Source of the DNA: Neoscytalidium dimidiatum
Taxonomy: Eukaryota; Ascomycota; Dothideomycetes; Botryosphaeriales; Botryosphaeriaceae
Length of the DNA: 64,000 nt
Direction: 5' to 3'
NCBI GenBank assembly: GCA_037367355.1
Contig: CM074703.1
Span: forward strand, 992,001 to 1,056,000
Shown here: piece by piece, positions 54,914-64,000 of the stretch
How positions within the stretch are numbered: the first letter of the stretch is position 1
Layout of the letters: each line of letters starts with the position of its first letter
The notes under the pieces: generated by a model
The model's input: only the letters and a program-made list of their open reading frames with translations
Told to the model about the DNA's origin: nothing
The model's database searches: none
Program-made: the position numbers and the translations under genes

Positions 54914-56249
54914 ATGCCTGCCGAAGAGGTTTTCGCGCGGCATCCTCGCCCGCAGGCTCCGTCCGTCCCAACTCACAGCGCACTGATTCGTCAACAGTCG
55001 AACGTTGCGAGCATAGCGGAGCTACCGGCTGTCTATCATGCAAACAACTCCCTATCGAGACCGTCGACTAAACCGGCAGGCTTGCAGACCAAGGACAAAT
55101 CACCTCGCACTCCAGACAGCGCGTCTTCACAGACCGCACCGACGGCACCACCTGAAGCGCATATGAACTCCACTAAATACGATCTGCGTCGATCCCCGGC
55201 TGAAAGTATAACGAGAAAGGCTCGCCCACCACCGCCTCCACCACCATCTTCCCCGCCCGGATCGCTTTCCTCGAGCGACACGCATGCCCACGTCCGTGGA
55301 GTTTCACCGTGGACACAGTTGAGATGTCTTGGGACGATGGTACAGGGTCCGTCAGAGAACATGCTCTGTATACAGAAGGGAGACCGTCCGGATCTTGTTA
55401 TGGTGAAGCGTGTCGCCAAAACCGTAGGGCTTGAAGAGGCAGGCCTGCTGCGCCGACTGTCCTCCCACCCAAATGTTGTCGAGCTCCGAAATACCTTTCT
55501 TCAGGGCGACGATGTGTACCTTGAACTAAGGTACTGTCGTTACACGCTCGAGGAAGTTATAAGCGTCCATCTGAGGCTAGAAGAGGCCCATGTGCGGCTT
55601 ATTGCGCATTCTGTATGTTGATTCAACAATGGCAACTATTGGCAATAGAAGCTGATTTTCCATAGCTCTTTGCGGCCATCCGCCACATCAGTGCCTACAA
55701 GATCGTTCACGGAAACGTCGATTTGCAATCCGTCAGGGTCTGTGGGAAAACGCTACAAGTGGTATTAGGTCAGTGGACATCTTCGTTAGTCTGCGGGAGT
55801 GAGGATGCTCACGTATTCCAGCTGATTTCAACCACGCGCACGTCTCTGAGGGGCCGATGCCAAACACCGATCTTGAGAAGCTCGGTCTGTTGCTACTTCA
55901 ATGCATGGACGGACGGAGCACGGAGGAAAACAGCGATATACGGCGGGTTCGCGAACAAAGAACTCTGAACAAGGTCTTCGGTCTCGAGAGACCGGAACGC
56001 TGGAGCGGCGCGAAACAGCTGATAGACTTCCTCGACGATCTTTTTGGCCAGGACAGGGCTGCAGAGGCGAAGATTGAGAAGGCCGTAAGCCTCACAGACG
56101 TCCAACATGAGCGCAGGGCTAACGCACGCAGCACCAATACATCCGTGAAGACATCCCCCCTGTCTCTCTGCTGCCATTTCTCGAGTTGGCTTCTTTGGAA
56201 TGCTTCGTGCTTTGGAAAGAAGCGGTGGACTATCCTCGTTAACCTGTGA
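54914..56249 (+). CDS. Fungal pseudokinase (PAK/STE-like fold, catalytic motifs lost)
   Basis: Three exons: 54914-55612, 55666-55768, 55822-56249; two 53-bp introns; 409 residues. The N-terminal 125 residues are disordered and end in RKARPPPPPPPSSPPGSL, an SH3/profilin-like polyproline. The kinase domain follows: PWTQLRCLGTM, DLVMVKRVAK with a possible ATP Lys, SSHPNVVELRNTFLQGDDVY, and ISAYKIVHGNVDLQSVRV in place of HRDLKxxN. The third exon brings VVLADFNHAHVSEGP in place of DFG. Both the catalytic HRD and the DFG glycine are lost, so phosphotransfer is unlikely; a scaffold or ligand-binding role is inferred. The splice at 55768/55822 was chosen because it rebuilds the DFN strand. Confidence 0.75.
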
Positions 56250-56622
56250 TGTGAATTATCTGCCATGTACGTACAATCCGGCGCCTGTGCGCCAGGAACC
56301 TGCAGTAGCGTTGTGATGTTAGTCAATGAAATTGCACATAGATTATGTCTGCCATCTGAATATCCCCTCTCGCCCGGGCTCCGGGTATCCTGCAAGGTAG
56401 ACTGATGCCAAGGCACAAGCAGCCGCCCTGCACGGAGGGTGCGTAAGGCGGATTTCAGTTGCCCCGAGTACCCACCATTCTAAAAATGTCCCAGTTAGCG
56501 CTTAAAGTCGGCGGCTACAGGCAGGTGTACAGTATAAAGGTGTACGCTGTTCAAGCAGTCTCAGACAGAGCACCAAGGACATTGATCTCCTCGCTTTTGT
56601 TACGTCTTCAAGCTCTATCAAC
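56250..56622. promoter_or_regulatory. Promoter of the 176-residue gene
   Basis: TATAAAGG at 56533-56540 lies about 83 bp before the ATG. Nothing else recognised. Confidence 0.5.
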
Positions 56623-57201
56623 ATGGACACTTTTGATTTTTCGATCCCTGAGATGGCGTCCTCCGCCCAACCTGCCGACGGCAACAGCACCTACTGTGCC
56701 CCGTGGTCTCCCACTCAGCTCGCTTCCGGGCTCCTCCAGGACCCACTTACTTTCGAGTTCCACTGGCCCGAAGAAAATCAGGCCGCTTGGCCGGAGGACA
56801 AGCAGGTCCAGTTGCCGGAAGAGGGAAGGGCGCAGTGGCCCGAGGACATGCTGAAAGCCGAGGGTTCGGGCAGTGTCTTCATGGGCAATGATGACCGGGA
56901 TACGGTGGAGCAGCTGAAGCGGTAATCCATGCCGTGCTACATTCCCAAGATTACGCTAATTTGCCGTAGCGAACTTTCCCAGATCAAGCAAGACCTCGAT
57001 TCGTTGCGCCAGGAGATGGACAGCGTGCGCTTGTGGATGGATGAGGTTGTCACTTGGAGCGAGAACATCAATAAGGTGCTGGCTTCTCAAGAAAGTGACC
57101 AGGAGTCAACCCAAAGCTGGACGACCTGCCTAGAGCACGGATGTGTCTGTCAATGGGAGGACGAGGTCGGGCCCATGGAGGGGCCGTCGGGAAGTCAGTG
57201 A
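56623..57201 (+). CDS. Hypothetical 176-residue acidic coiled-coil protein
   Basis: Two exons, 56623-56921 and 56970-57201, 48-bp intron. It starts MDTFDFSIPEMASSAQPADG. A short imperfect internal repeat follows, WPEENQAAWPEDKQVQLPEE then AQWPEDM. A coiled coil is completed by splicing (DTVEQLKRELSQIKQDLDSL, then RQEMDSVRLWMDEVVTW). The C-terminus is acidic with three Cys. TATA box upstream. No family recognised. Confidence 0.65.
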
Positions 57202-58292
57202 AGGCCGTTGAGCTCGCCAGAGCCTCGACTCAATCGCCCCGGCGGCGATAAGCGTCGAGTGGGGCTGTCGCCTGATGCAGTGTGCGCAAACGATGTAGAT
57301 CCTACTACCCTAATTCACAATTGATCCTACACATCACAGGTCCGGGGTTGCCTTACGCCACCCTTCTCGGAAGTTTCCCGTGCAGAATTCCCGCGCGGCT
57401 CGTAAATGCCATAGATATCGCTCGTAGTGACGCATTCGTTTGCCGACAACCAATGATATGTTGGCCCCAACCTGCGCTCAGCGGCGCAGTCGAGTTCCCA
57501 TGCGTGCACGCCGCGGTCCAGCCGGCGCGGAACGCATCGCGCGTTCCACGCGAGAGCACGACTCGCAAGTCCGCACATCCGGCGGCACAGCAACAGCTCA
57601 ACTGCATGAAGTCCGCCGTACCAACGGTGTCGCCGATTGATCAAGTAATAACAACGAGCTATCGCTTGCTGTTGGTGTACGGATAGCTTCCTAATTAAGC
57701 AGTGATCCGACGAGCCTCACCCACCGCCCCTGGTTCCGCCCTGCCCTCGAGACTCCCTTCGTGCCCACCCTCTTGCTCCCCGCAGCTGACGGCAGGCCTT
57801 GGACCCTCGCTACTCGTGGCCAGATGCTACGGTCCTCCCACTTTCGTTCCCCTTTCTAAGAAGACCTCTTATATAGCTGCCGTGCGGTTCACACAGAAGG
57901 CCACAGCTCACACGCCGCACGGCAGTCTAGGCTCCACTTTCTAGCGGCGGCATTAACGACTGATCTCAGCGCAGCGCAGACGTTAATTAAACGTTGCTTA
58001 ATTCCAGAACATCTCCCATATTATAATTGCGTGAGGCCTATAAGCGGCCAATTATATTCAGCATAAGGTCACCCGCAGGACTAAACGGCGACGATACAAC
58101 ATATATACACGATCGGTATTATCTCATTCGTTTCATATCGGCTGAGATTTAACCTATCCAACCCATATAGCACGCAACTCCAAAAATTTAGCCCTTAGTT
58201 TTGTCACCCTTTTATCCTATCAACGAAAGGTCAGTAAGAGGTTGCAAGCCTAATAGTTAGAAGGAGGTCGCAATACATAACAATACCTCTAC
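57202..58292. other. Boundary region between accessory genes and decayed DNA
   Basis: 1.09 kb with no supported gene. From about 57950 the sequence becomes poor in open frames and rich in TA steps, continuing to the end of the window. Confidence 0.5.
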
Positions 58293-58694
58293 CTATAAGG
58301 CGGCGTCTCGGCCTCTTCTTCCTCTACAATTATATCTAGACATGCCTTGCGTCTTCCTTCAGCTTATTACAGGGCCGGCGGTGCCCGAGGTGCCTAAGGT
58401 AGCGGAGAGTCTAGTAGATTAGGCTGCACAATTAGCCGGGGTTGCCGTTAAGGTAAAAGAAAGAGTCACAAGCAGCTCGTTCCTTCCGTATATTAGCACG
58501 ATGTCAGCCCTTAGCTAGGATAACAAGGCGTCAACCCTATCCATATTCTTTCTGATAAGACAAGCAGCGGCTCGGACCCGTAGATTCTTAAAGGACTTCG
58601 CGTCCTACTCAATCTTCGCACTCACCCGCCCGGTTAGGATCGTAAAGATCAAAGCATCCTATATAGACGAGATTTCTAAGTAGGGGAATGACAT
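58293..58694 (-). pseudogene. Decayed small gene with TATA box; five premature stops
   Basis: One 134-codon frame starts MSFPYLEISSI and ends RGRRGRDAAL, with five internal stops. Four are TAG or TAA in contexts where CAG/CAA (Gln) fits (SSI-stop-DAL, KIE-stop-DAK, LLS-stop-LRA, CAA-stop-STR); the fifth is a TGA where CGA (Arg) fits. TATATAAA lies about 45 bp upstream on the minus strand, so it once resembled the TATA-driven small genes to the left. No family recognised. Confidence 0.55.
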
Positions 58695-59825
58695 TGTGTT
58701 GTTCTTGTTACTACTAACACAGCCCTTCTCTCAGCTTTATATAGAGAGGGGCTGGCCGCCTCCGGTCTGGTCGTCAGAAGCCAGATTCACGGTGGCTTCA
58801 AGGCGGAAACGTGAAACCAGGCAGCGGTAAAATGGCGAATTAGACAGCCAAGCCCTAGCGCCCGGATATATAAGCTCCTCGGGCGTGTCTAGCGCTTGAA
58901 TCCTGGAATTTACTTCGTCTTAAAGATGCCCGACTTCATCCACCTTCCCTTCACAGACTTCACTACGGCTTAGCTCGGTCCACTCATTCTCCGGTTTTTC
59001 CTACTACTAGCTACTAGTTCCACTGCTGCCCAGCTAGTCCCATTCGATCAACCACTTCCTTACATAATATCACCCATCTCTAGTATCGAGGCTAGGCAAG
59101 ATCTCCACTTCGAGTAATTGCCGCCCCTCTTATTATGTCTCAGGTTTTTTTTTTTTAACCCATAAAGGCTTTCAAACTATAGAGATATCTCTTATAAGGC
59201 CACTTTCAGCTTCCAAAACTCCTCTTTCCTCCCATTTTCTGCCGTTACGAAGCCCCGACGCTGTACTAGTAACCAGCATATGCGTATCCATATACCAAAT
59301 AGTATCCCAAATGGGAGGCTCTCGATTCACTGGTAAGTTTTTAACAGTGCTCCGTGATCAAAAACGCTCATACGAACCGTAGGGAGTGCGCCGGAGCTTC
59401 AGCATCATCATGCGTCATAGTAAACGCAACCGGAGGAATCGCCGATTTATATCAGTATCAATACGATACAGCGACGGCCGTCGCCGAAGTGGAATGCCTA
59501 GATAAAGGGATACAAGGAAGTGGCTCTAATATAGAAGTCAGATACTAAGCTGATGGGTATTAGCTATAAATTAATTCAAGTACGGCGAAGGGCAACAACT
59601 ACTAAGACGAGAGGTAGCTTATATAAATTTTACCTACACGTAGTGACTAAGAAGTGCCATTGCCGAGCGAGAGTAATTTCTATTATGCTTAAGAGAATTT
59701 GGGTCCGATTTAAAACTACAGACTCTACCCTCCTAACGCCTCGAATCAATCTCACCCGAGGCGGGAAAGTGCTCACCGCCGGTCCGGCCCCTAGAAACGT
59801 AGGTATACCTATACCGTGTTCCCCT
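58695..59825. other. Decayed DNA
   Basis: 1.1 kb without a supported gene. A 64-codon plus frame (59354-59548) is open but unrecognised. Confidence 0.5.
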
Positions 59826-60389
59826 TTACATATAAGAAGGATGGAACTTACTTAAGAGGAAGTTAGGAGTTGCAGCGAGGGAGACTTCTAGATAACTTAC
59901 CCCCTTAACGACTGCCCCTGCTGCAATAGTAGAGCCGCTGCCAATCCGGGTGCCGCTACAGATAATTACCCCAGCTTCGATAGATACTCTATCCTCGATC
60001 CGAACCCCCTCAGCGTATGCGATCGTGAACATACCGGCGCGGTAATCCGGGTGGGAGGAAATCTCCTTCGCGCTAATACGAACATTTAGTCCCAGGTAAC
60101 AGCGGGCCCCAATAAAGACCTACGCAGGATCTTCGATAACGTAACTTAGACCAACAGAAATTTCGTCGCCCAGATGGATATTATATCCGTATTCACAGTA
60201 GAAAGGAGATTCGATCTAGACGTTCTTACCAACGCTACCAAGGAGCTCATTGGCAATCCGGGTTCGTTCCACAAAGTTGAACGTACAGTTAAAACGCATA
60301 AGGGCCACACGGCAATTACCCCGTTCGAGATTAAGCTGTGGGTCACCCTAGTTATACATTCGGCCGAAAAGCATATTAAGCTTCTCCAT
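59826..60389 (-). pseudogene. Hexapeptide-repeat (maltose/galactoside O-acetyltransferase-like) pseudogene
   Basis: A single frame of 188 codons can be followed from Met 60389 to the stop at 59826 with three in-frame TAG codons and no frameshift. The N-terminal maltose-acetyltransferase-like part reads GDPQLNLERGNCRVALMRFN. The left-handed beta helix then follows: FYCEYGYNIHLGDEISV, ARCYLGLNVRI, RIEDRVSIEAGVIICSGTRI and GSGSTIAAGAVVKG. The stops occur at MYN-stop-GDP, KNV-stop-IES and DPA-stop-VFI, each a place where CAG would fit. The family acetylates sugars using acetyl-CoA; this copy cannot. The catalytic His of the usual SHP motif is present as SSHPDYR. Confidence 0.8.
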
Positions 60390-61299
60390 AGATTAGACTA
60401 GCGGCGGCCGATACGGCGGCGGCAAATACAGCGGCACAATCTAAGCCTACGGATTCCTATCCGGAGGATCCTCGAACGACCTACCCGTGTCAGCAACCTT
60501 TGCTTGGCCCAGAGTTGCGGTACAGAGAGAGTCGCGGGACTATTTACCTCGTAATCTCGCCGTCAGAATCTATATTTTCGGGGTACAATAAGTCTAGGCG
60601 TTCTAATTAGATGATTAACTTGTTAGGATCAAGCTGCCCCGGATCTTCCTATTAATTCGCTGATATGGTGGCATACGGCTGTAGGACACTCCGTAAACCC
60701 ACGGAGCTGCCCGGCCACTCGCAACCCAGCATTTTCTCTCGGCAGTTGCTGCCTACAAGAGGTTAATATCATAGAGTATATACTAATCCGAGACGTACGT
60801 ATAGGTAGGTCTTTCTCCATTACAAGTCTTCTTGCGCTCCTTGTAAGTAAGGCAGTGCCTCGTGTTCTACATTACCGTTAGAAAATACCATTGAAGGCCT
60901 TAAACCGACGAACCTTTCTAGGCATAATTGCGGTGTCCATAAATAATACACAGCTATTAGTATTGTTGAATATAAGATAAGGTGAGCCGTATACTATTAA
61001 GGAGGTTGCCTTTAAGAAGAGAGAGCAGTCGTGCAGCGCATATCTCTATTCTCCGTGCTAGCTTAAATAGATTCGTGCGGGTCCACGCCTAAGCTTCCTA
61101 CCCAGCGCAGTAGCCAATAGGCGTGTTGCGAGTTATAAGCGCCTAGCCCCCGGTTCCGGAAGGCAGTTATCTCCGCCACGCCGCATTCATAAGCACAAAG
61201 GCATAAATTTCATCGATCGTATTGTACTAATAACTATACACTACATAACCAGAAGCCAGATACCCTATCCATCAAAGCGTGCTACCGTCGAGTTGCTAA
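60390..61299. other. Decayed DNA
   Basis: 0.9 kb; part may be the mutated C-terminal coding region or 3' end of the ferric-reductase pseudogene, but I could not follow a convincing frame. Confidence 0.45.
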
Positions 61300-62892
61300 C
61301 AAATAACTCATCTAGCTGGAACGAGCTCGTGAACAGAGCTATATCGTAGGCGGAAGTCCGGATCGCTCTCCTCACAGCACCCTCAAAGCTTAGTAGTCCA
61401 CACACTACAGTCTATCAGAACGGAAGTTATAAAAATTTAGGAGCTTACAGTATAAAGCCATATTTCCAGCTTCAGCAGCCCACTCTTACTCAATCGTATA
61501 GCCGATATGTAGATTCTCCTCCATAGAAAAGATGTGGGGTACGCCTATCACTACCGTGTTATTCGGGGGAGGGTATATATAAATATTCACAATTTCTCGC
61601 GTATCCAGACTTAGTATTTCCTAGAGGTAGTTCAACGCCCAATCAACTTGGTCCCCACCGTGAAGGACCCAAACCATAGTCATTCTCCTCACCCGCGCAG
61701 TCTGAAAGTTGTAGGCTATTACGAGATAGCGCATAAGCAAAAGATGCGCTATAATGCCGATCCCACTAGTCATAAATAGGATTTTATCAAACCTATCTGT
61801 TGAGGGTTTCCTGCCGTACGGTCCGTCAATAATAACTCGGGGGCGGCCATTCACTACCCGGGCAACCGATCTGGAGAATCCTCTCGCCTCCTCCAGAAGG
61901 AGCACCACAGATTACACCGTGCCTTCGCCCTTCGCCCAACTTATAAAGAAGGGGTGAGCCTCTAAGAATCCGAGACCATAATATCGTGCCCTAGGAATAG
62001 TAATGTAAACATACTACCCCGGAGTGATTTTCCACGGCCTTCTAAGGGCGATCTCAATCTCCATACCGCCATTCACGGATCCACGTGCCAGTTGTATAAT
62101 ACTGGCCATATTCGATGCCCTTATGCCCCCATTACGGTAAACAAGAAAGCCTACCCAGATAATCTTCTGAATCGCCCACAGGGCTAACGCGGTTCCTACG
62201 GTGATGTTAAACAGTAAGCCACGGGATAGTACGTAAAACCAAAGGAGGGCGAGGATAGCAGGGGCCGCGCAAGCGTAAGACACGAGAAAGATCTCGTATA
62301 TCCTTCTCCTCACGAGCAGGAATAAAAGGACAGCGATAGACACCAGTATCGCCAGGAGCTTCCTAAGGATAAGTTCATATCACAACATTTCACCCGGGGA
62401 GAAGTCAGCACTCACAGCGATCTCGATGCCGTCCAGCTTTGTGACACCCTTTACCAAAACCACAGCGCTGTGGCATAAGCCATAGATAAGGCAGATACGT
62501 CCGATCCAGCGGTACATAAGAAGGTAGTTCGAAAGGTCAATTCTTAGCACCCTATCAACAATGTAGCTGGTACGGCCGCCCAAAAACAGTAGCATAAGGT
62601 TAATTAGGCATAGGTTACCGAGGCGCCTACTAAGCTCCTCTTCAGAGGAGACGCCCCAGACTCCGCCGTATATGTTGCCTCCGACGAAGCAGGATAGGAA
62701 TATAGCGGAGAGCACATTAAAATCGGAACTACCCGATTACCTCTTAAAAATAGTGGTGTAGAGCAGCCACTTCCGAATAAGCGGTCGAAGTGCTTTCCTG
62801 GCACGGCTTCTCAGGATACAGAAGATCTAGAGGAGCACGCACGCTCCGAAGAGCGCTCCCAAGGCGACAGCGTATATGACAGCAATTTGCAT
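61300..62892 (-). pseudogene. Ferric-reductase-like transmembrane flavocytochrome (FRE/NOX family) pseudogene
   Basis: A single uninterrupted frame runs from Met 62892 through 61621 and beyond with only nonsense mutations. Membrane part: GVSSEEELSRRLGNLCLINL, NYLLMYRWIGRICLIYGLCH, then RRRIYEIFLVSYACAAP and LLWFYVLSRGLLF. FAD/NAD part: WKITPG-stop-YVYITIP (normally PGQYVYI), HPFFISWAKGEGTV, VIIDGPYGRKPSTDRFDKIL and FMTSGIGIIAHLLLMRYL. Of the four expected haem-ligand His, three are Tyr (LLMYRW, VSYACA, WFYVLS) and one (LCHSAV) remains; CAC/CAT-to-TAC/TAT explains this. The family reduces extracellular Fe3+ using NADPH. The 3' boundary is approximate. Confidence 0.85.
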
Positions 62893-63371
62893 AACGGCCG
62901 TTTAGGGAAAGACGTTACTATTACTTAAGCTTTATAATTTGCACAAAACTTACCGCTTAGGAAGGATACTAGAATCGTATATTACGGCCATACTCAACCT
63001 ATTTCCTGCTCGCCGTCAGTTGGCAGAAGGCGGATGCTACGCCGCTGGATCATCTCCACCACCCAGACCCACAAGATGATCGATCATCTCGTGGGCGGCT
63101 ATACCAGAGATGATCGATCATCTCTAGCGTAGCCGCCCACGGCCTAACCGATAGGCACGGGCCATCGTATGCGGCATCCGCCTGCCGCCCATAATACCAT
63201 AATAAAGCGTCAGCTCGTACACTCAAGGACGCCCCTCTAACCGAAGACACCAGACCCTGATAGGTAGGCACGAGGAGCGTTGCCCCGATTTTAGGTTAAT
63301 ATCCGCACAGTATAAACGATCTACACCGAACCACCCAGCTTCAGCTGCCGACCCCAGAGCGGGAGACCAAG
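62893..63371. other. Decayed DNA containing nested palindromes
   Basis: No gene seen; contains the palindromic structure listed separately. Confidence 0.55.
63074..63141. repeat. Nested inverted-repeat structure with two palindromic cores
   Basis: A perfect 16-bp palindrome AGATGATCGATCATCT (63074-63089) is followed by a perfect 20-bp palindrome AGAGATGATCGATCATCTCT (63106-63125). The second is flanked by a perfect 12-bp inverted repeat, CGTGGGCGGCTA at 63090-63101 and TAGCCGCCCACG at 63130-63141. Both palindromes share the core GATGATCGATCATC. Confidence 0.92.
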
Positions 63372-63773
63372 GTCCTACAGTATACCAGAGGCCTTAAGAA
63401 CAACGTCCGCAAGTCGTGTGTTACGACAAACATTCTTCACGCACAGCTTGCTGGCACTGTCCACGAGCTTCGGAAGCTCAAGAAGGGTTTCGAGAATTTA
63501 TCGAAAGATCTCTACAAAGCTCAGAAGGAGCGGGACTTGGCTACTAGCAGGGCTCAAGCGTTCGAAACCGTCCTCTCATAGATCTACACCCGCGATTCTA
63601 CCTCGCCCATGCACCGTCCGCACAGCTAGGAGAACCTCGTGCGCGAACACGAGCAAAACAAACAACGGATTCAAGAGTTAGAGTATACGCTCGCAGTGCA
63701 AGATTGCCATATAATAGATGACTTCCACACGATTATCCCTCCAAGACGTAAGTATAACCCTCGCGAAGACTAA
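63372..63773 (+). pseudogene. Decayed coiled-coil protein gene with two premature TAG codons
   Basis: One frame (134 codons to the stop at 63771-63773; 5' end not defined) reads LKNNVRKSCVTTNILHAQLA, GTVHELRKLKKGFENLSKDL, YKAQKERDLATSRAQAFETV, then LLS-like ends with TAG before IYTRDSTSP and again before ENLVREHEQNKQRIQELEYT. Both TAG codons fit former CAG. The helical charged pattern indicates a coiled coil, plausible for a mobile-element structural protein. No family assigned. Confidence 0.6.
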
Positions 63774-64000
63774 AGCGTCCATATTAACATACTACAGGGG
63801 AGCCGACCCCCCCAAAGTATCTACTCCCTCCCAGCCTTTCTCCGGATTCTAGCATATCCGGTCCCTCAACTCCTCCTAGTCCGCGTACACCGTCTCCTCT
63901 TCTCGGTCCCTACATTAATGGCCCGTAAATTAGGAGCTTTAAGACGCCTAACCACTGGCGGAGGACAGTACAAGTTTAATCGCAGTGCTCCGCTCGTTAG

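Overview
The window looks like nuclear DNA of a filamentous ascomycete (Pezizomycotina). The genes are interrupted by many short introns (about 40-220 bp, mostly about 50 bp) with GT...ctaac/ctgac...AG signals. They include fungal-specific families: an ENA-type P-type ATPase, a SAT4/PTH11-like rhodopsin-domain protein, DUF7492 and DUF7924. I cannot name the species. Exon coordinates below were derived by hand from splice signals and frame continuity.

Layout. (1) Positions 1-12.3 kb are a conserved core: an ENA Na+/K+ ATPase (left edge, minus), an HSL-type alpha/beta hydrolase (plus), the 25-residue ribosomal protein eL41 (minus), an FHA-domain Chk2/Rad53-like checkpoint kinase (plus), then ARPC3 (minus) and RFC3 (plus) sharing a 281-bp divergent promoter. 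(2) Positions 12.3-17.4 kb are a gene-poor, simple-repeat-rich gap, followed by a seven-TM SAT4-type protein (17.4-19.3 kb). (3) Positions 19.3-22.4 kb are gene-poor, with an isolated tRNA-like remnant. (4) Positions 22.4-26.0 kb hold a secreted DUF7492 protein whose mature N-terminus would be His, a coiled-coil protein, and a DUF7924 protein with a possible PD-(D/E)xK nuclease core.

(5) Positions 27-57.2 kb are an accessory block. It holds about 19 small to medium genes with no family I recognise, plus a kinase-like gene, a pseudokinase and a stand-alone chromodomain protein. Most of the small ones share an architecture: a TATA-like box about 35-135 bp before the ATG, one to four short introns, sometimes a first coding exon of only 5-12 nt, and frequent divergent pairing. 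Products are coiled-coil, acidic, nuclear-like or Cys-rich. Minisatellites (32-bp, 80-bp and a coding 102-bp repeat) interrupt the block.

(6) From about 58 kb to the right end the DNA is decayed. Four reading frames can each be followed without a frameshift, but premature stops interrupt them, nearly always where CAG/CAA (Gln) or CGA (Arg) would fit. They include a ferric-reductase-like protein and a hexapeptide-repeat acetyltransferase. In the ferric reductase, three of four expected haem-ligand His positions read Tyr. This is the pattern of C-to-T mutation such as RIP. A nested palindrome lies at 63.07-63.14 kb.

The core genes are independent housekeeping functions (ion homeostasis, DNA replication and checkpoint, actin nucleation, translation). 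The accessory block plus the decayed block looks like a lineage-specific, repeat-exposed compartment, and the TATA-driven small-gene array is the best candidate here for something undescribed.
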